Shown here: in pieces, positions 56,801 to 63,947 of the stretch
How positions within the stretch are numbered: the first letter of the stretch is position 1
How the letters are laid out: every line of letters starts with the position of its first letter
NCBI GenBank assembly: GCA_023954375.1
Contig: JAMLIC010000005.1
Location: 243,676-307,675, forward strand
Reading direction: 5' to 3'
From: Planctomycetota bacterium
Lineage (GTDB): Bacteria > Planctomycetota > J058
DNA: 64,000 nucleotides
The notes under the pieces: generated by a model
Database searches by the model: none
The model's input: the letters and a program-made list of their open reading frames with translations, nothing else
Told to the model about the DNA's origin: nothing
Position numbers and translations under genes: made by a program

Positions 56801-57196
56801 TCGTTCGTCCACTGGCACCGGGCCGAGCTGCGCCTCCTCGACCGGGACGTGCCGGGCGCGATCGCCGACCTGGAGCGGGCGACCGCGCTCGCGCCCGAGG
56901 TCCCCCGGTTCGCCGCCGCCCTCGCCGCGGCGCTCGAGCAGGCCGGGCGCTGGGACGACGCGGCCGACATGTGGGGCCGCGTCGGCGCGGTCGACCCGGC
57001 GGGCGGCACCGTCGCGCTCGCCCGCCGCGCCGTCTGCCTCGCGCGCGTCGGGCGCGCCGAGAAGGCGCGCCGGCTCGCCCTGGCCGCCCTGCTCCGCGCC
57101 CCGTGGCTGCCGCCCGCCGAGGCGGCGCGGACCCGGGCCGCGCTGGAGGGGCTCGACGACGACGAGGTCCGTCGCGCGCTCCGGGAGGGCCGCTGA
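53855..57196 (+). CDS. Membrane Ser/Thr kinase with long TPR-type C-terminal region
   Basis: A protein of about 1113 residues. The kinase domain (about 8-265) has LGRGGMGVVYRA, VALKVLL, HRDLKPDNVLID, SDFGLAR and APEQ. One transmembrane helix follows (LLLGLAAATGLGAVALAA, about 283-300), then a Pro/Ala linker. About 780 residues of TPR-like helices come after it, with recurring (A/L)LxLDPxxxxAxxxRAxxxxxxGR units, predicted to lie outside the cytoplasmic membrane. This is a Pkn-type receptor kinase whose extracytoplasmic TPRs would bind a partner. The start could be 6 nt earlier (GTG 53849). Confidence 0.9.
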   Translation: MPTPARIGRFIVDAELGRGGMGVVYRAHDPATGARVALKVLLHAEAEDLLRFEREARLLAQVQHPDIVRLLELGREPGGRPFVALELVEGESLAALLKRGPLEPLEAARLFEPLARALAHAHARGVVHRDLKPDNVLIDREGRAKLSDFGLARRTDAGASRLTATGTLLGTPAYMAPEQAAGGPVDARADVWGLGATLYAAVTGAPPFRATSLLDSVRAVLEDEVVSPDARGVALPPDLRRVIMTCLARDPAERFESADALADALAACLVRPRPRARWRRPLLLGLAAATGLGAVALAARPREPAAAAAPPPSAPPAAATSVAEADVPSDRATLRAAAAAAEAEGWPYAAGRAAWEDLAARGDAHAWARLARIHRRIDGHSVTAREAVARALAADPGEPLALVEDGYQAHFGGDRVRAAALLDAALRVAPDLADAHALAAALERSTLRGPIAPEGAARTLRLVDRALALDPAQVEAAIILAVTLPDDDLADVQRIVDVLDRALEGAPGNPLLLGQRGRLRVRLGHVGPGLDDLRRATALLPEDPAFAGDLALALLPLEDDEAALLALDRALDLSPNQAELLLGRAEVHLRRRDLERAFADANLFIRLVRDAGGEPALTSRALLLRGLTRYLMGEPRAAIEDARASIAEFPLALSYALCVWACLEVDDLDGALAAGEEGVARHPAIPETLAGRARARLAAGQVDAALADATRAAARPEATGQVLVVHAAALLAAGRVDEALAAARRACEEAGARSHEARLILGQTLARAGERAAAREALREVVRGATSQRMRVARLAWDALAALTEQDPGEAAAHEARARQLVREGRPLEALEAWLDALLRGPTATRWTALGTFARRHAVLLDWTDAALERALALDPSEPAAQAARALAAVRDGRPADLDALPPELPDTLLARADQAVGRDDGEAALALAARASAATPPEEDVDARVRQATLLMRRGRQRADAADLRRAAELLEEALAVDPACSFVHWHRAELRLLDRDVPGAIADLERATALAPEVPRFAAALAAALEQAGRWDDAADMWGRVGAVDPAGGTVALARRAVCLARVGRAEKARRLALAALLRAPWLPPAEAARTRAALEGLDDDEVRRALREGR

Positions 57197-57234
57197 AGCT
57201 GCCGCCTCCGCTTCCTGCGCGCCCCCCACGCCGC

Positions 57235-57240
57235 TACCAT
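57235..57240 (+). promoter_or_regulatory. -10-like box TACCAT, leaderless start
   Basis: TACCAT ends 6 nt before the ATG at 57247. It gives this gene its own start although it lies only 50 nt past the kinase gene. Confidence 0.38.
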
Positions 57241-57246
57241 GCCTCC

Positions 57247-58392
57247 ATGACGCTCCGGGTGGGGGTGGTCGGCGGCGGGGTCGCCGGGCTGGCGACGGCG
57301 TGGTGGCTCGCCCGCCGCGGACACCGCGTGACGCTCGTCGAGCGCGAGGCGGGGCCCGGCGTCCACGCCAGCGGCCGCAACGCCGGCCTCGTGCGCCACG
57401 TCGTCACCGACCCGGCCGCCCTCGAGCTCGGCCGGCGCGGCGCGGCGCTCCTCTTCGACCCGCCGCCCGACCTCGCGCCCGCGCCGCTCGCGCGACGCAC
57501 GGGGTCGGTGCTCCTCGCGGGCAGCCGCGAGGCGCCGGCGCTCCTGCGCGCGGCGGCCGACGCGCGCGCGGCGGGCGTCGCGGTGGACGTGCGCGAGGCC
57601 TCGGGCGAGGCGCCGCACGGGGTCGCGCCGGCGCCCGGGATGGTCGCCGTGTCGACGCCGGGCGACGGGCTGGCCCGGCCCGAGGCGGTGGTCGAGGCGC
57701 TCCTGCGGGCGTGCGCGCGCGCCGGCGTCGACGCGCGCCTCGGCCGCGAGGCCAGGGTCGTGACGGCCGCGGGGCAGGTCGCGGGGCTCGCCGCGGGCGA
57801 CGACGAGGTGGCCTGCGACGTCGTCGTCGACGCGGCCGGGCCCTGGGCGAGCGCGCTCGCCGAGCGGGCGGGCGGCGCCGCCCTTCCGCTCGCGTCGCTG
57901 CGGCGGCACCTGTTCGTGGCCACCGGGCGCCCGCCCGCGCCGGCGCCCTGGGTGTGGGACACCGAGCGCGGCCTCTACGCGCGGCCGTGGACGCTCACGG
58001 GCGCCGGCGACGCGCCGGCGCTCCTCCTCTGCGCCTGCGACGAGGACCCGCGGCCCCCCGAGGACGCGCTCGTCGAGCCGGACGCCCGCGCGCGCCTCGC
58101 GGCCACCCTCCAGCGCGCGGCGCCGGGCCTGCTCGACCTCGAGGTGCGCCTGGCCTGGGCCGGCCTGCGCACCTTCGCGCCCGACCGCCGCTTCGTCGTG
58201 GGCTGGGACCCGCGCCTCGCGGGCCTGTTCTGGGTCGCGGCCCTCGGCGGTCACGGGCTCACGAGCGCGCTCGCCGTGGGCGACCTCGCGGCGCGGGCGG
58301 TCGAGGGCCAGGCCGGCGACGACGCCGCGCTCCTCGCCGGCCTCTCGCCCGCGCGCCTCGTCGCGACCCCCTGCCCGGCGGGGGCGCCGTGA
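57247..58392 (+). CDS. FAD-dependent oxidoreductase, D-amino-acid-oxidase (DAO) family
   Basis: A 381-residue flavoprotein. The dinucleotide fold is VGVVGGGVAGLATAWWLA (residues 5-22) followed by VTLVERE. The family segment is ASGRNAGLVRH, and the second nucleotide region contains VVVDAAGPWASALA. The C-terminal FAD-contacting end reads AALGGHGLTSALAVGDLAA. DAO-family members oxidise secondary amines or D- or glycine-type amino acids; the substrate is unknown. Its TGA overlaps the next GTG (GTGA, 58389-58392), so it is coupled to an envelope protein. Confidence 0.9.
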   Translation: MTLRVGVVGGGVAGLATAWWLARRGHRVTLVEREAGPGVHASGRNAGLVRHVVTDPAALELGRRGAALLFDPPPDLAPAPLARRTGSVLLAGSREAPALLRAAADARAAGVAVDVREASGEAPHGVAPAPGMVAVSTPGDGLARPEAVVEALLRACARAGVDARLGREARVVTAAGQVAGLAAGDDEVACDVVVDAAGPWASALAERAGGAALPLASLRRHLFVATGRPPAPAPWVWDTERGLYARPWTLTGAGDAPALLLCACDEDPRPPEDALVEPDARARLAATLQRAAPGLLDLEVRLAWAGLRTFAPDRRFVVGWDPRLAGLFWVAALGGHGLTSALAVGDLAARAVEGQAGDDAALLAGLSPARLVATPCPAGAP

Positions 58393-59606
58393 GCGAGCGC
58401 GAGGCCACCGCCCTGCAGGTCCTCGCCGAGGGCTTCAGCCCCCCGCTGGTGGGTCTGTGCGTGGTCGCCGGCGTGGTGCTCGCGCTCGCGGGTCGCGAGC
58501 GGCCGCCCGTCGACCCCGACCCCGCGCCGCCCCCGCGGACGACCGACGCCCTCGGAGTCGACGACCCGGGCGCGTCGCCCGCCGCGCCCGGCGACGAGGG
58601 CGACCCGCCCGGGCCAGCCACGCCCGCCGAGGTGGCGGCGCTCCTCGACGCGGGCGACTTCGCCCGCGCCGAGCGCCGCGCGCGCGCGGCCGGGCTCGAC
58701 CTGCTGGCGGAGCGCGCCCACCTCCTCGAGGTCCTCACGCGCGGGGTCAAGCCGGGGCCGCTCGCGGGGGCGGCCCAGGTCGTGCGCGTCACGACCGTCG
58801 AGGGCGAGGCCCTGATCGGCGTGGTCGCGAGCGAGGCGGCCGACCGCGTCACGCTCCTCCTGCGCGACGGTCGCGAGCAGACCCTGCCGCGGGCCCAGGT
58901 GCGCCAGCGCGAGGCGCTCGCCCCCGAGGCCGCCCGCCGGGCGCTCGACGAGGCCCTGCGCCGCGACCGCGCGACCCTCGGCCCACGGCCGCCGGGGCTC
59001 GCCCTCCACCGCCTGGCGCACCACGCCCTGGCCGCCGACCTGCGCGGCCTCGGCGGGCGCCTCCTCCTGGAGGCGCTGCGCACGCCGGAGGGGCAGGTGA
59101 TCGTCGACATGTTCGGCGTGGGCGACGTCGACCGCCTCCAGGCGGCGCGGCGTCGCCTGGCGGAGGCGCCGGCGCCGCCGCCCGACCCGGGCGAGGAGAC
59201 CCCGGGCCCGATCGCGGCGTTGCCCGAGCCGAGCCCGGCGCCCGCCACGCCCGCGCCGACGATCCCCGCGCCGGTCACCCCGCCGCCTCGGCCGCAGCCG
59301 CCGCCGGAGCCCGAGCGCCCGCGGCAGGTCGACCGCGAGGCCATCCACGCCCACCCCAGCTGGCGCGCCGCCGACACGGCCTACCGCACGGGCCTCCAGC
59401 TGTACCGCAGCGCGTTCGACGCCCCGGAGGGCGCCGCCGCCCCCTCGATCCGCGCCGCCATGGCGCAGTTCCGGCAGGCGCAGGACCTCCTCGACCGCCT
59501 GATCCGCGAGCTGGCCGACGCCGCCGACAGCTACGACGTCGAGCGGCGCGCGGTCGAGCTCAACGCGCTGGTGCTCGACTGCACCAAGCGCCTCGGGACC
59601 CACTGA
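58389..59606 (+). CDS. Single-pass membrane protein with Pro-rich regions
   Basis: The protein has 405 residues. One N-terminal transmembrane helix (LVGLCVVAGVVLALAG, about 20-36) is followed by a Pro/Asp-rich linker and a helical hairpin-like unit (FARAERRARAAGLDLLAERAHLLE in parts: FARAERRAR, LLAERAHLLE). A small beta-rich domain (VRVTTVEGEALIGVVASE, about 135-175) comes next, then a Pro-rich stretch and a C-terminal helical bundle (about 315-405). No family is recognised. The middle beta unit resembles small domains that occur with TPR proteins. It is followed 17 nt later by an exported TPR protein, so both are probably envelope partners. Confidence 0.78.
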   Translation: MSEREATALQVLAEGFSPPLVGLCVVAGVVLALAGRERPPVDPDPAPPPRTTDALGVDDPGASPAAPGDEGDPPGPATPAEVAALLDAGDFARAERRARAAGLDLLAERAHLLEVLTRGVKPGPLAGAAQVVRVTTVEGEALIGVVASEAADRVTLLLRDGREQTLPRAQVRQREALAPEAARRALDEALRRDRATLGPRPPGLALHRLAHHALAADLRGLGGRLLLEALRTPEGQVIVDMFGVGDVDRLQAARRRLAEAPAPPPDPGEETPGPIAALPEPSPAPATPAPTIPAPVTPPPRPQPPPEPERPRQVDREAIHAHPSWRAADTAYRTGLQLYRSAFDAPEGAAAPSIRAAMAQFRQAQDLLDRLIRELADAADSYDVERRAVELNALVLDCTKRLGTH

Positions 59607-59623
59607 CCGGACGGAGCACGGCC

Positions 59624-60568
59624 ATGCGATCCCTCCCGCTCGCCTCCCTCGTCGCCCTCGCCATCGCGTCGACCGCCGCTCCCGCCCTGGCTGACGACAC
59701 CGAGGCGCAGCGGCTCCTCGCGCAGGCCTACGAGCGGTGGCGCGACGACACGCCCGACCGCTGCCTCGAGCTCGCCGAGCAGGCCCTCGCCGCGCCGCCG
59801 AGCACGCCGCTGGTGCGCGGGCAGGTGCTCCTGTTCCTGGGCAGCCTGCACCAGGTGAAGACCGGCCGCCTCGACGACGCGCTCGCCTGCTACGACGAGG
59901 TCGAGGCCCTCCTGCAGGACGACCCCGGCGAGCCGGCGCGCCGCCTGCGCGTGCAGGCGCTCACGCGCAAGGCGAACATCATCTACGCCGAGAAGGACGA
60001 CCACGCGGCGGCGATCGAGCTCTACCGCCAGGCCCAGGAGGTCCTGCACCTGGCCAGCACCGCCGACACGGCCTCGCAGCTCTGCTACCGCGTGGGTCGG
60101 GGCGCCGCCGACCCCGCCGAGCGCGCCCGCTGGCTCGACATGGCCCTCACCCTCGCGCAGGAGGCGGTCGACTCGGTCGAGCAGGTGCGCGCGCGCCGCG
60201 ACGGTCAGCAAGGCGGCCGGCAGGGCGGGGAGGGCGCGCGGGGCGGCGCGCGGAGGGGCGCCTTCGCCGCCAAGTTCCGCGTGCAGCTCGTCCTCGTGCT
60301 CGAGGCGCTCGAGCGCAAGGAGGAGGCGGCCGCGGTGTGGGCGGAGGTCGCGCCGGACGACCTCGACGACAACGCGCAGTATCAGCTCGCGCTCCTGCGC
60401 GCGCTCCGGGGCGACCTCGACGGGGCCGCCGAGGCCCTCCGGCGGTCGATGGCCACCCGCCCGACCGCCTCCACGCGCAACCAGCTGCGCAAGTACGTGC
60501 GCACGGAGCCCGACTTCCAGGCCGCGCTCGAGCGTGAGGGCTGGCAGGACCTCGTCAAGGACGAGTGA
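59624..60568 (+). CDS. Exported TPR-repeat protein
   Basis: The protein has 314 residues; GGAG lies before the ATG. Signal peptide (SLVALAIASTAAPALA, cleavage near 23). The mature protein is helical with TPR-type pairs: RLLAQAYERWRDDTPDRCLELAEQALA (in parts: LAQAYERWRDD, RCLELAEQAL), GRLDDALACYDEVEALL, AAIELYRQAQEVL, and near the end GDLDGAAEALRRSMATRP. A Gly/Arg-rich insert lies at about 190-215. It should act in the periplasm as a binding protein. No enzyme motif. Confidence 0.82.
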   Translation: MRSLPLASLVALAIASTAAPALADDTEAQRLLAQAYERWRDDTPDRCLELAEQALAAPPSTPLVRGQVLLFLGSLHQVKTGRLDDALACYDEVEALLQDDPGEPARRLRVQALTRKANIIYAEKDDHAAAIELYRQAQEVLHLASTADTASQLCYRVGRGAADPAERARWLDMALTLAQEAVDSVEQVRARRDGQQGGRQGGEGARGGARRGAFAAKFRVQLVLVLEALERKEEAAAVWAEVAPDDLDDNAQYQLALLRALRGDLDGAAEALRRSMATRPTASTRNQLRKYVRTEPDFQAALEREGWQDLVKDE

Positions 60569-60694
60569 GGTGTGCTCGACGGCTGCGGCCGACGATGCCG
60601 GCCGCGGCGGCGCGCGCGCGGGCTCGAAGTAGGTCGCTACGTCGTCGCCCGCACGCATCGCCGCCGCGGCTCGGCCTCGTCGGCCTCGCCTCAC
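60567..60694. repeat. Dispersed intergenic repeat, copy C (rearranged)
   Basis: Just after the stop at 60568 lie GAGGTGTGCTCG and GGCTGCGGCCG, both also in copy B. Further on, CGCATCG and TCGGCCTCGCCT (60654-60693) reappear as reverse complement near the window end (63943-63975). The order differs from copies A and B, so this copy is less certain. Confidence 0.4.
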
Positions 60695-60790
60695 TTGCTG
60701 CTCCGATCGAGGGCTGGTCACCAGGACCCGGCCGCGAGCGTCGATTGCTTCATGCGCTCTGACCCGTGACAGCGGGCTTCATTCGAGTCG

Positions 60791-60866
60791 ATGGGACGCA
60801 GAGGCCGCAGAGGAGGCGCAGAGACCGCAGAGGGGGGAGGAACAGGACCCGCTCTCTGCGTCCCAT
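60791..60866. repeat. Palindromic-ended element, second copy type
   Basis: It starts ATGGGACGCAGAG and ends with its exact reverse complement (13 nt each). The interior repeats GCAGAG-type words (GCCGCAGAG, GGCGCAGAG, ACCGCAGAG) at 9-11 nt spacing. The outer 7 nt equal those of the element at 40286. The rest of the gap 60569-61008 holds copy C of another repeat and the ribosome site AGGAGG before 61009; I see no gene there. Confidence 0.65.
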
Positions 60867-61008
60867 GAGTACCAAGGCGAGGAGGGGACCGGACCCGGCG
60901 AATCCGCGGCCGTCGCCCACACCTCGGGCGCGGGTGTCTCACCGGCGTCGCTCCCGTCGCCTCCCCGCCTGGCGCGCCGCTTGCGAAGCGGGGGACCAGG
61001 AGGTCGCC

Positions 61009-61926
61009 ATGGGCTTGCCCTCGGCGGTCGCGCGGCGCGCGCGCGGCGTGTGGGACGCGGTGGCGGAGACGTTCTCCGAGTTCTGGGCGGACGAGCCGTT
61101 CGAGATGTCGGCGGCGCTGTCCTTCTACACGCTCCTCTCGCTCTCGCCCCTGCTCCTGGTCGTCGTCGGCGTGGCCGGGTTCGTCTTCGGCGAGGACGCC
61201 GTGCGGGGACGGATCCTGCACGAGATGCAGGTCCTCCTCGGCGACCAGGGCGCGCGCGCCGTGCGCACCGTGATCGACCGCACCGACCTGGCCGCGAGCG
61301 GGTGGGTCTCGACCCTCGTGGGCCTGGCGACGCTGCTCTTCGGCGCGACGACGGTCTTCGTGCAGCTCCAGAGCGCGCTCAACCGCATCTGGGACGTCAA
61401 GGCCGCCCCGTCGCGCGTCAAGGGGGCGCTCCTGACCTTCCTCCGCCAGCGCCTCCTGTCGCTGGCGATGGTCCTGGCGATCGGCTTCCTCCTCCTCGTG
61501 TCGCTGACGCTCAACGCGGCGCTGGCGGCGGTCGACGCCTACCTGGCCCACGCCCTGCCCGACCGCGCGGCCCTCTGGCGGCTGCTCAACTCGGGGGTGT
61601 CGTTCGCGCTGGTGACCCTGCTGATCGCCATGATGTTCAAGTTCCTCCCCGACCGCTACATCGCCTGGCGCGACGTCTGGTTCGGGGCCCTGCTCACGGG
61701 CGTCCTCCTGGCGCTCGGGAAGTACCTGATCGGGCTGTACCTCGGCCAGGCGACGTTCGCCTCCGCCTTCGGGGCGGCGGCGTCGGTCGTGATCTTCATG
61801 GTGTGGGTCTACTACGCGTCCATGATCCTGTTCTTCGGGGCGGAGGTGACGCAGGTCTACTCCCGCCGCTCGCATCACGGGCGCCTCCCGGCGCCCAGCC
61901 CGCACGCGGTCGACGAGCCGAGGTAG
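61009..61926 (+). CDS. YihY/RbnA-family (BrkB-like) inner-membrane protein
   Basis: The protein has 305 residues from the ATG at 61009 (AGGAGG 6 nt upstream). About six transmembrane helices. Family landmarks are MSAALSFYTLLSLSPLL near residue 33, LFGATTVFVQLQSALNRIW, FKFLPDRYIAWRDVWFGALL (in parts: KFLPDRYI, WRDVWFGAL) and the final FMVWVYYASMILFFGAEVTQ. Once annotated as ribonuclease BN, these are now regarded as membrane proteins of unknown transport role. It heads a run of small envelope genes. Confidence 0.92.
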   Translation: MGLPSAVARRARGVWDAVAETFSEFWADEPFEMSAALSFYTLLSLSPLLLVVVGVAGFVFGEDAVRGRILHEMQVLLGDQGARAVRTVIDRTDLAASGWVSTLVGLATLLFGATTVFVQLQSALNRIWDVKAAPSRVKGALLTFLRQRLLSLAMVLAIGFLLLVSLTLNAALAAVDAYLAHALPDRAALWRLLNSGVSFALVTLLIAMMFKFLPDRYIAWRDVWFGALLTGVLLALGKYLIGLYLGQATFASAFGAAASVVIFMVWVYYASMILFFGAEVTQVYSRRSHHGRLPAPSPHAVDEPR

Positions 61927-62070
61927 CCGGCGGGCCCCGCGTGGCGCGCGGCGGGGACGAGCGCGACTCGCCCGCACGGACGGCGCTGGGGTCACGGGCT
62001 GGAGCGGCCTTTGCCTCCTGGCGGAGTGGGCGCCGCCCGCGGGCCGCCGCGGCCCCCCCACGGAGGAGCG

Positions 62071-62514
62071 ATGATCCAGCAGCAGCGCAGGTTCGAGGTC
62101 GAGCGGCGAGCCGAGGCGGAGGCGCCCGGGGTGAGCGAGGCGATCTCGCGCGTCGCGGAGGCGAGCCAGAACCTGCTCGCGGACCGCCTGGACCTGATCC
62201 GGGTCGAGGTGCGCACGGCCCTCGACGAGAAGATCACGGCCGCGAGCGAGGCGGGCAAGTCGCTGGGCCTCGCCGCCGCGGGCGCCTACGTGGCGCGCGC
62301 CGGCTGGGTGGTGCTCATGGTCGGCGTCACCTGGTGGCTGTCCCGGGCCACCGGGATCCCGGGCGCGCTGGCGATCGTCGGCGGCATCCATCTGCTCGCG
62401 GGCCTGGCGATGCTCGCGGCGGCCCAGAGCAAGCGGAAGCAGGCCGCGCGCGCGGCGAGCGGCCAGATGCGGGCGGAGGCGGCCCACCGGCGTGAGCCGG
62501 CCGAGCTCCGGTGA
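62071..62514 (+). CDS. Phage-holin-like (DUF1469/holin superfamily III) membrane protein
   Basis: A 147-residue protein; GGAGGAG precedes the ATG. A helical N-terminus (VAEASQNLLADRLDLIRVEV) leads to two transmembrane helices (AGWVVLMVGVTWWLS and LAIVGGIHLLAGLAMLAAA) and a basic C-terminus. This pattern is usual in small cytoplasmic-membrane proteins called holin superfamily III. They occur in chromosomal stress clusters next to DUF883 and YtxH proteins, as here, and not in phages. Confidence 0.8.
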   Translation: MIQQQRRFEVERRAEAEAPGVSEAISRVAEASQNLLADRLDLIRVEVRTALDEKITAASEAGKSLGLAAAGAYVARAGWVVLMVGVTWWLSRATGIPGALAIVGGIHLLAGLAMLAAAQSKRKQAARAASGQMRAEAAHRREPAELR

Positions 62515-62530
62515 GACGAGGAGGCGCGTG

Positions 62531-62752
62531 GTGGACGCACGGCTGATGGACGAGCGCAACTACCTCCGGCGGGCGATCGACCGCGACCGGGAGGAGCTGC
62601 GACAGGCGCTCGAGGGGCTGCGGGTGGCGACGATCGAGCGGGTCGAGACCCTGCGGGTCGGCCACCACATCGCGCAGCGCCCGGCGCCCTGGCTCTTCGG
62701 GGGGTTCCTCTTCGGCCTCTGGCTCGGCTGGAGCCGGACGGAGGACCTGTGA
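62531..62752 (+). CDS. Small membrane-anchored protein (DUF3618-like)
   Basis: A 73-residue protein. GAGGAGG lies 6 nt before the GTG at 62531; GTG 62528 is also in frame but too close. Charged helix NYLRRAIDRDREELRQALEGLR is given in parts: RRAIDRDREEL, RQALEGLR. It is followed by PAPWLFGGFLFGLWLGW, a single short membrane helix. It resembles DUF3618/DUF883-type anchors. The next gene overlaps by 4 nt. Confidence 0.68.
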   Translation: MDARLMDERNYLRRAIDRDREELRQALEGLRVATIERVETLRVGHHIAQRPAPWLFGGFLFGLWLGWSRTEDL

Positions 62753-62973
62753 TCGACGGAGGCAGCGAGACGCCCATGGTCGAGTCCGGACGGATCCCCA
62801 TCCGCGGGCAGGAGCTTGCCCGCACCCTGCAGCATCAGGGCGAGCGGCTCAAGGAGCAGATGGAGACGATCGACGAGCGCACGCGCGCGTTCGTGCACGA
62901 TCACCCGATCATGGCGGTCGGCCTGGCGGCGGTGTGCGGCTACGTCGTGGCCCGCATCGTGAGCCGGTGGTGA
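62749..62973 (+). CDS. DUF883 (ElaB/YqjD)-like membrane-anchored protein
   Basis: A 74-residue protein. The GTG start overlaps the previous stop (GTGA, 62749-62752). An amphipathic coiled helix (LARTLQHQGERLKEQMETIDE in parts: LARTLQHQGERL, EQMETIDER) precedes DHPIMAVGLAAVCGYVVARI, the C-terminal membrane helix characteristic of DUF883/ElaB proteins. Relatives associate with ribosomes at the membrane in stationary phase. Confidence 0.75.
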   Translation: MIDGGSETPMVESGRIPIRGQELARTLQHQGERLKEQMETIDERTRAFVHDHPIMAVGLAAVCGYVVARIVSRW

Positions 62974-62984
62974 GGGAGCGCGCC

Positions 62985-63365
62985 GTGGTGGACGACCGGA
63001 GCCAGGGGCGCGAGGGCCGCGACGGCCACGCGCATCGGAACCGCATCTTCGAGCACACGGCCGAGCTGAAGGAGGAGGCGCAGGACCTGGCGAGCTCGAT
63101 CAAGGACATCAGCGCGGACGTGAGCGTCATGCTCAAGGAGCAGCTCGACCAGCGCCCCTACGCCGTGCTCGGCGTGGCCGCGGCGTTCGGCTACGTGATC
63201 GGCGGCGGGCTGCCGTCCCGGATCACGCGGGCCGGGCTGAGCATCGGGCTGCGGCTCGGCATGGGCATGCTCATGCGGCAGTTCGTCGAGGGCCAGATGT
63301 CGGCGATGACGAGCGGTGGTGGTGAGTCGGGACAGGTCGAGGGGTTCGGTCAGGGCGGGTCGTAG
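62985..63365 (+). CDS. Small coiled membrane-associated protein
   Basis: A 126-residue protein. GAGGGAG lies 6 nt before the GTG at 62985. A charged N-terminus and helix (ELKEEAQDLASSIKDISADV) are followed by RPYAVLGVAAAFGYVIGGGLP, a DUF883-like glycine-rich membrane segment, then an amphipathic helix and a Gly/Ser tail. It belongs with the neighbouring envelope genes; its function is unknown. Confidence 0.72.
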   Translation: MVDDRSQGREGRDGHAHRNRIFEHTAELKEEAQDLASSIKDISADVSVMLKEQLDQRPYAVLGVAAAFGYVIGGGLPSRITRAGLSIGLRLGMGMLMRQFVEGQMSAMTSGGGESGQVEGFGQGGS

Positions 63366-63406
63366 CGGTCCGCCCGCACTACACGCGAGGGAACAGGAGC
63401 GTAAGT

Positions 63407-63811
63407 ATGGCGATGCTCGGCAAGAAGCGCGTCAAGGACATCTTCAACAAGGACTACTCGGACATCACCGGCGACGACCTGCTGGAGGTCTTCGGCCTGC
63501 AGCGCGCGCCGATGGCCGGGGCCTACGTCCTGCCGGCGATCGGGCTCTTCGGCGTCGGCGTGATCGTGGGCGCCGGGCTGGGCATGCTCTTCGCCCCGAA
63601 GTCGGGCGACGAGCTGCGCCACGACCTGTCGCAGCGCGCGGGCGACCTGGGCCGGCGCGTCGGCGTGGGCCACGGCCAGGGCTACGAGGGTCGCGGCTAC
63701 GAGACGACCGGCCAGGGCTACGAGGGCGCCGGGATCGGCACGAGCGGCGTGATCGGCTCGAGCTACGAGGGCAAGGGCCCGTACCCGGGGTCGTCCCAGG
63801 GCGGCGCCTAA
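63407..63811 (+). CDS. YtxH-like membrane protein with Gly/Tyr tail
   Basis: A 134-residue protein; AGGAG lies 7 nt before the ATG. The membrane helix VLPAIGLFGVGVIVGAGLGML, given in parts as AIGLFGVGVIV and GAGLGML, is followed by FAPKSGDELRHDL, the YtxH signature (FAPxSGxExR). The last 50 residues are repeats of GYEG-like units (GQGYEGRGYE, GQGYEGAG). YtxH proteins are general-stress membrane proteins; the tail is unusual and probably disordered. Confidence 0.82.
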   Translation: MAMLGKKRVKDIFNKDYSDITGDDLLEVFGLQRAPMAGAYVLPAIGLFGVGVIVGAGLGMLFAPKSGDELRHDLSQRAGDLGRRVGVGHGQGYEGRGYETTGQGYEGAGIGTSGVIGSSYEGKGPYPGSSQGGA

Positions 63812-63834
63812 GCCTCCGGTCTCGCTCGCGCGCC

Positions 63835-63879
63835 CATGACGACGGCCCGGCTCTTCACCCACCGCCTGGCGTCGTCATG
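63835..63879. terminator. Possible terminator hairpin after the envelope cluster
   Basis: CATGACGACG (63835-63844) and CGTCGTCATG (63870-63879) form a perfect 10-bp inverted repeat with a 25-nt loop, 23 nt after the last stop. The loop is long and no T-run follows, so the assignment is tentative. Confidence 0.32.
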
Positions 63880-63896
63880 GCTCGGCCCGCCGATGT

Positions 63897-63947
63897 GCCT
63901 CCGAGCACACCACCGTGCCGAGCGTCGCGCAGCGTGAGCCTCAGGCG
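63897..63947 (-). repeat. Dispersed intergenic repeat, copy D
   Basis: Read on the minus strand it gives CGCCTGAGG, CTC, GCTGCG, GACGC and GGTGGTGTGCTCGGAGGC. These are the same elements in the same order as copy B at 43138-43185. The window ends 53 nt later, with no gene visible in between. Confidence 0.5.

Noticed and set aside
60766..61008. Upstream extension of the YihY protein to a GTG at 60766
   Set aside because: The extension would translate the palindromic repeat and is Arg-rich without family similarity. AGGAGG precedes the ATG at 61009.
62071..62514. Prophage remnant because of the holin-like protein
   Set aside because: No other phage genes; the holin superfamily III protein sits in a stress-type envelope cluster, which is a common chromosomal setting.
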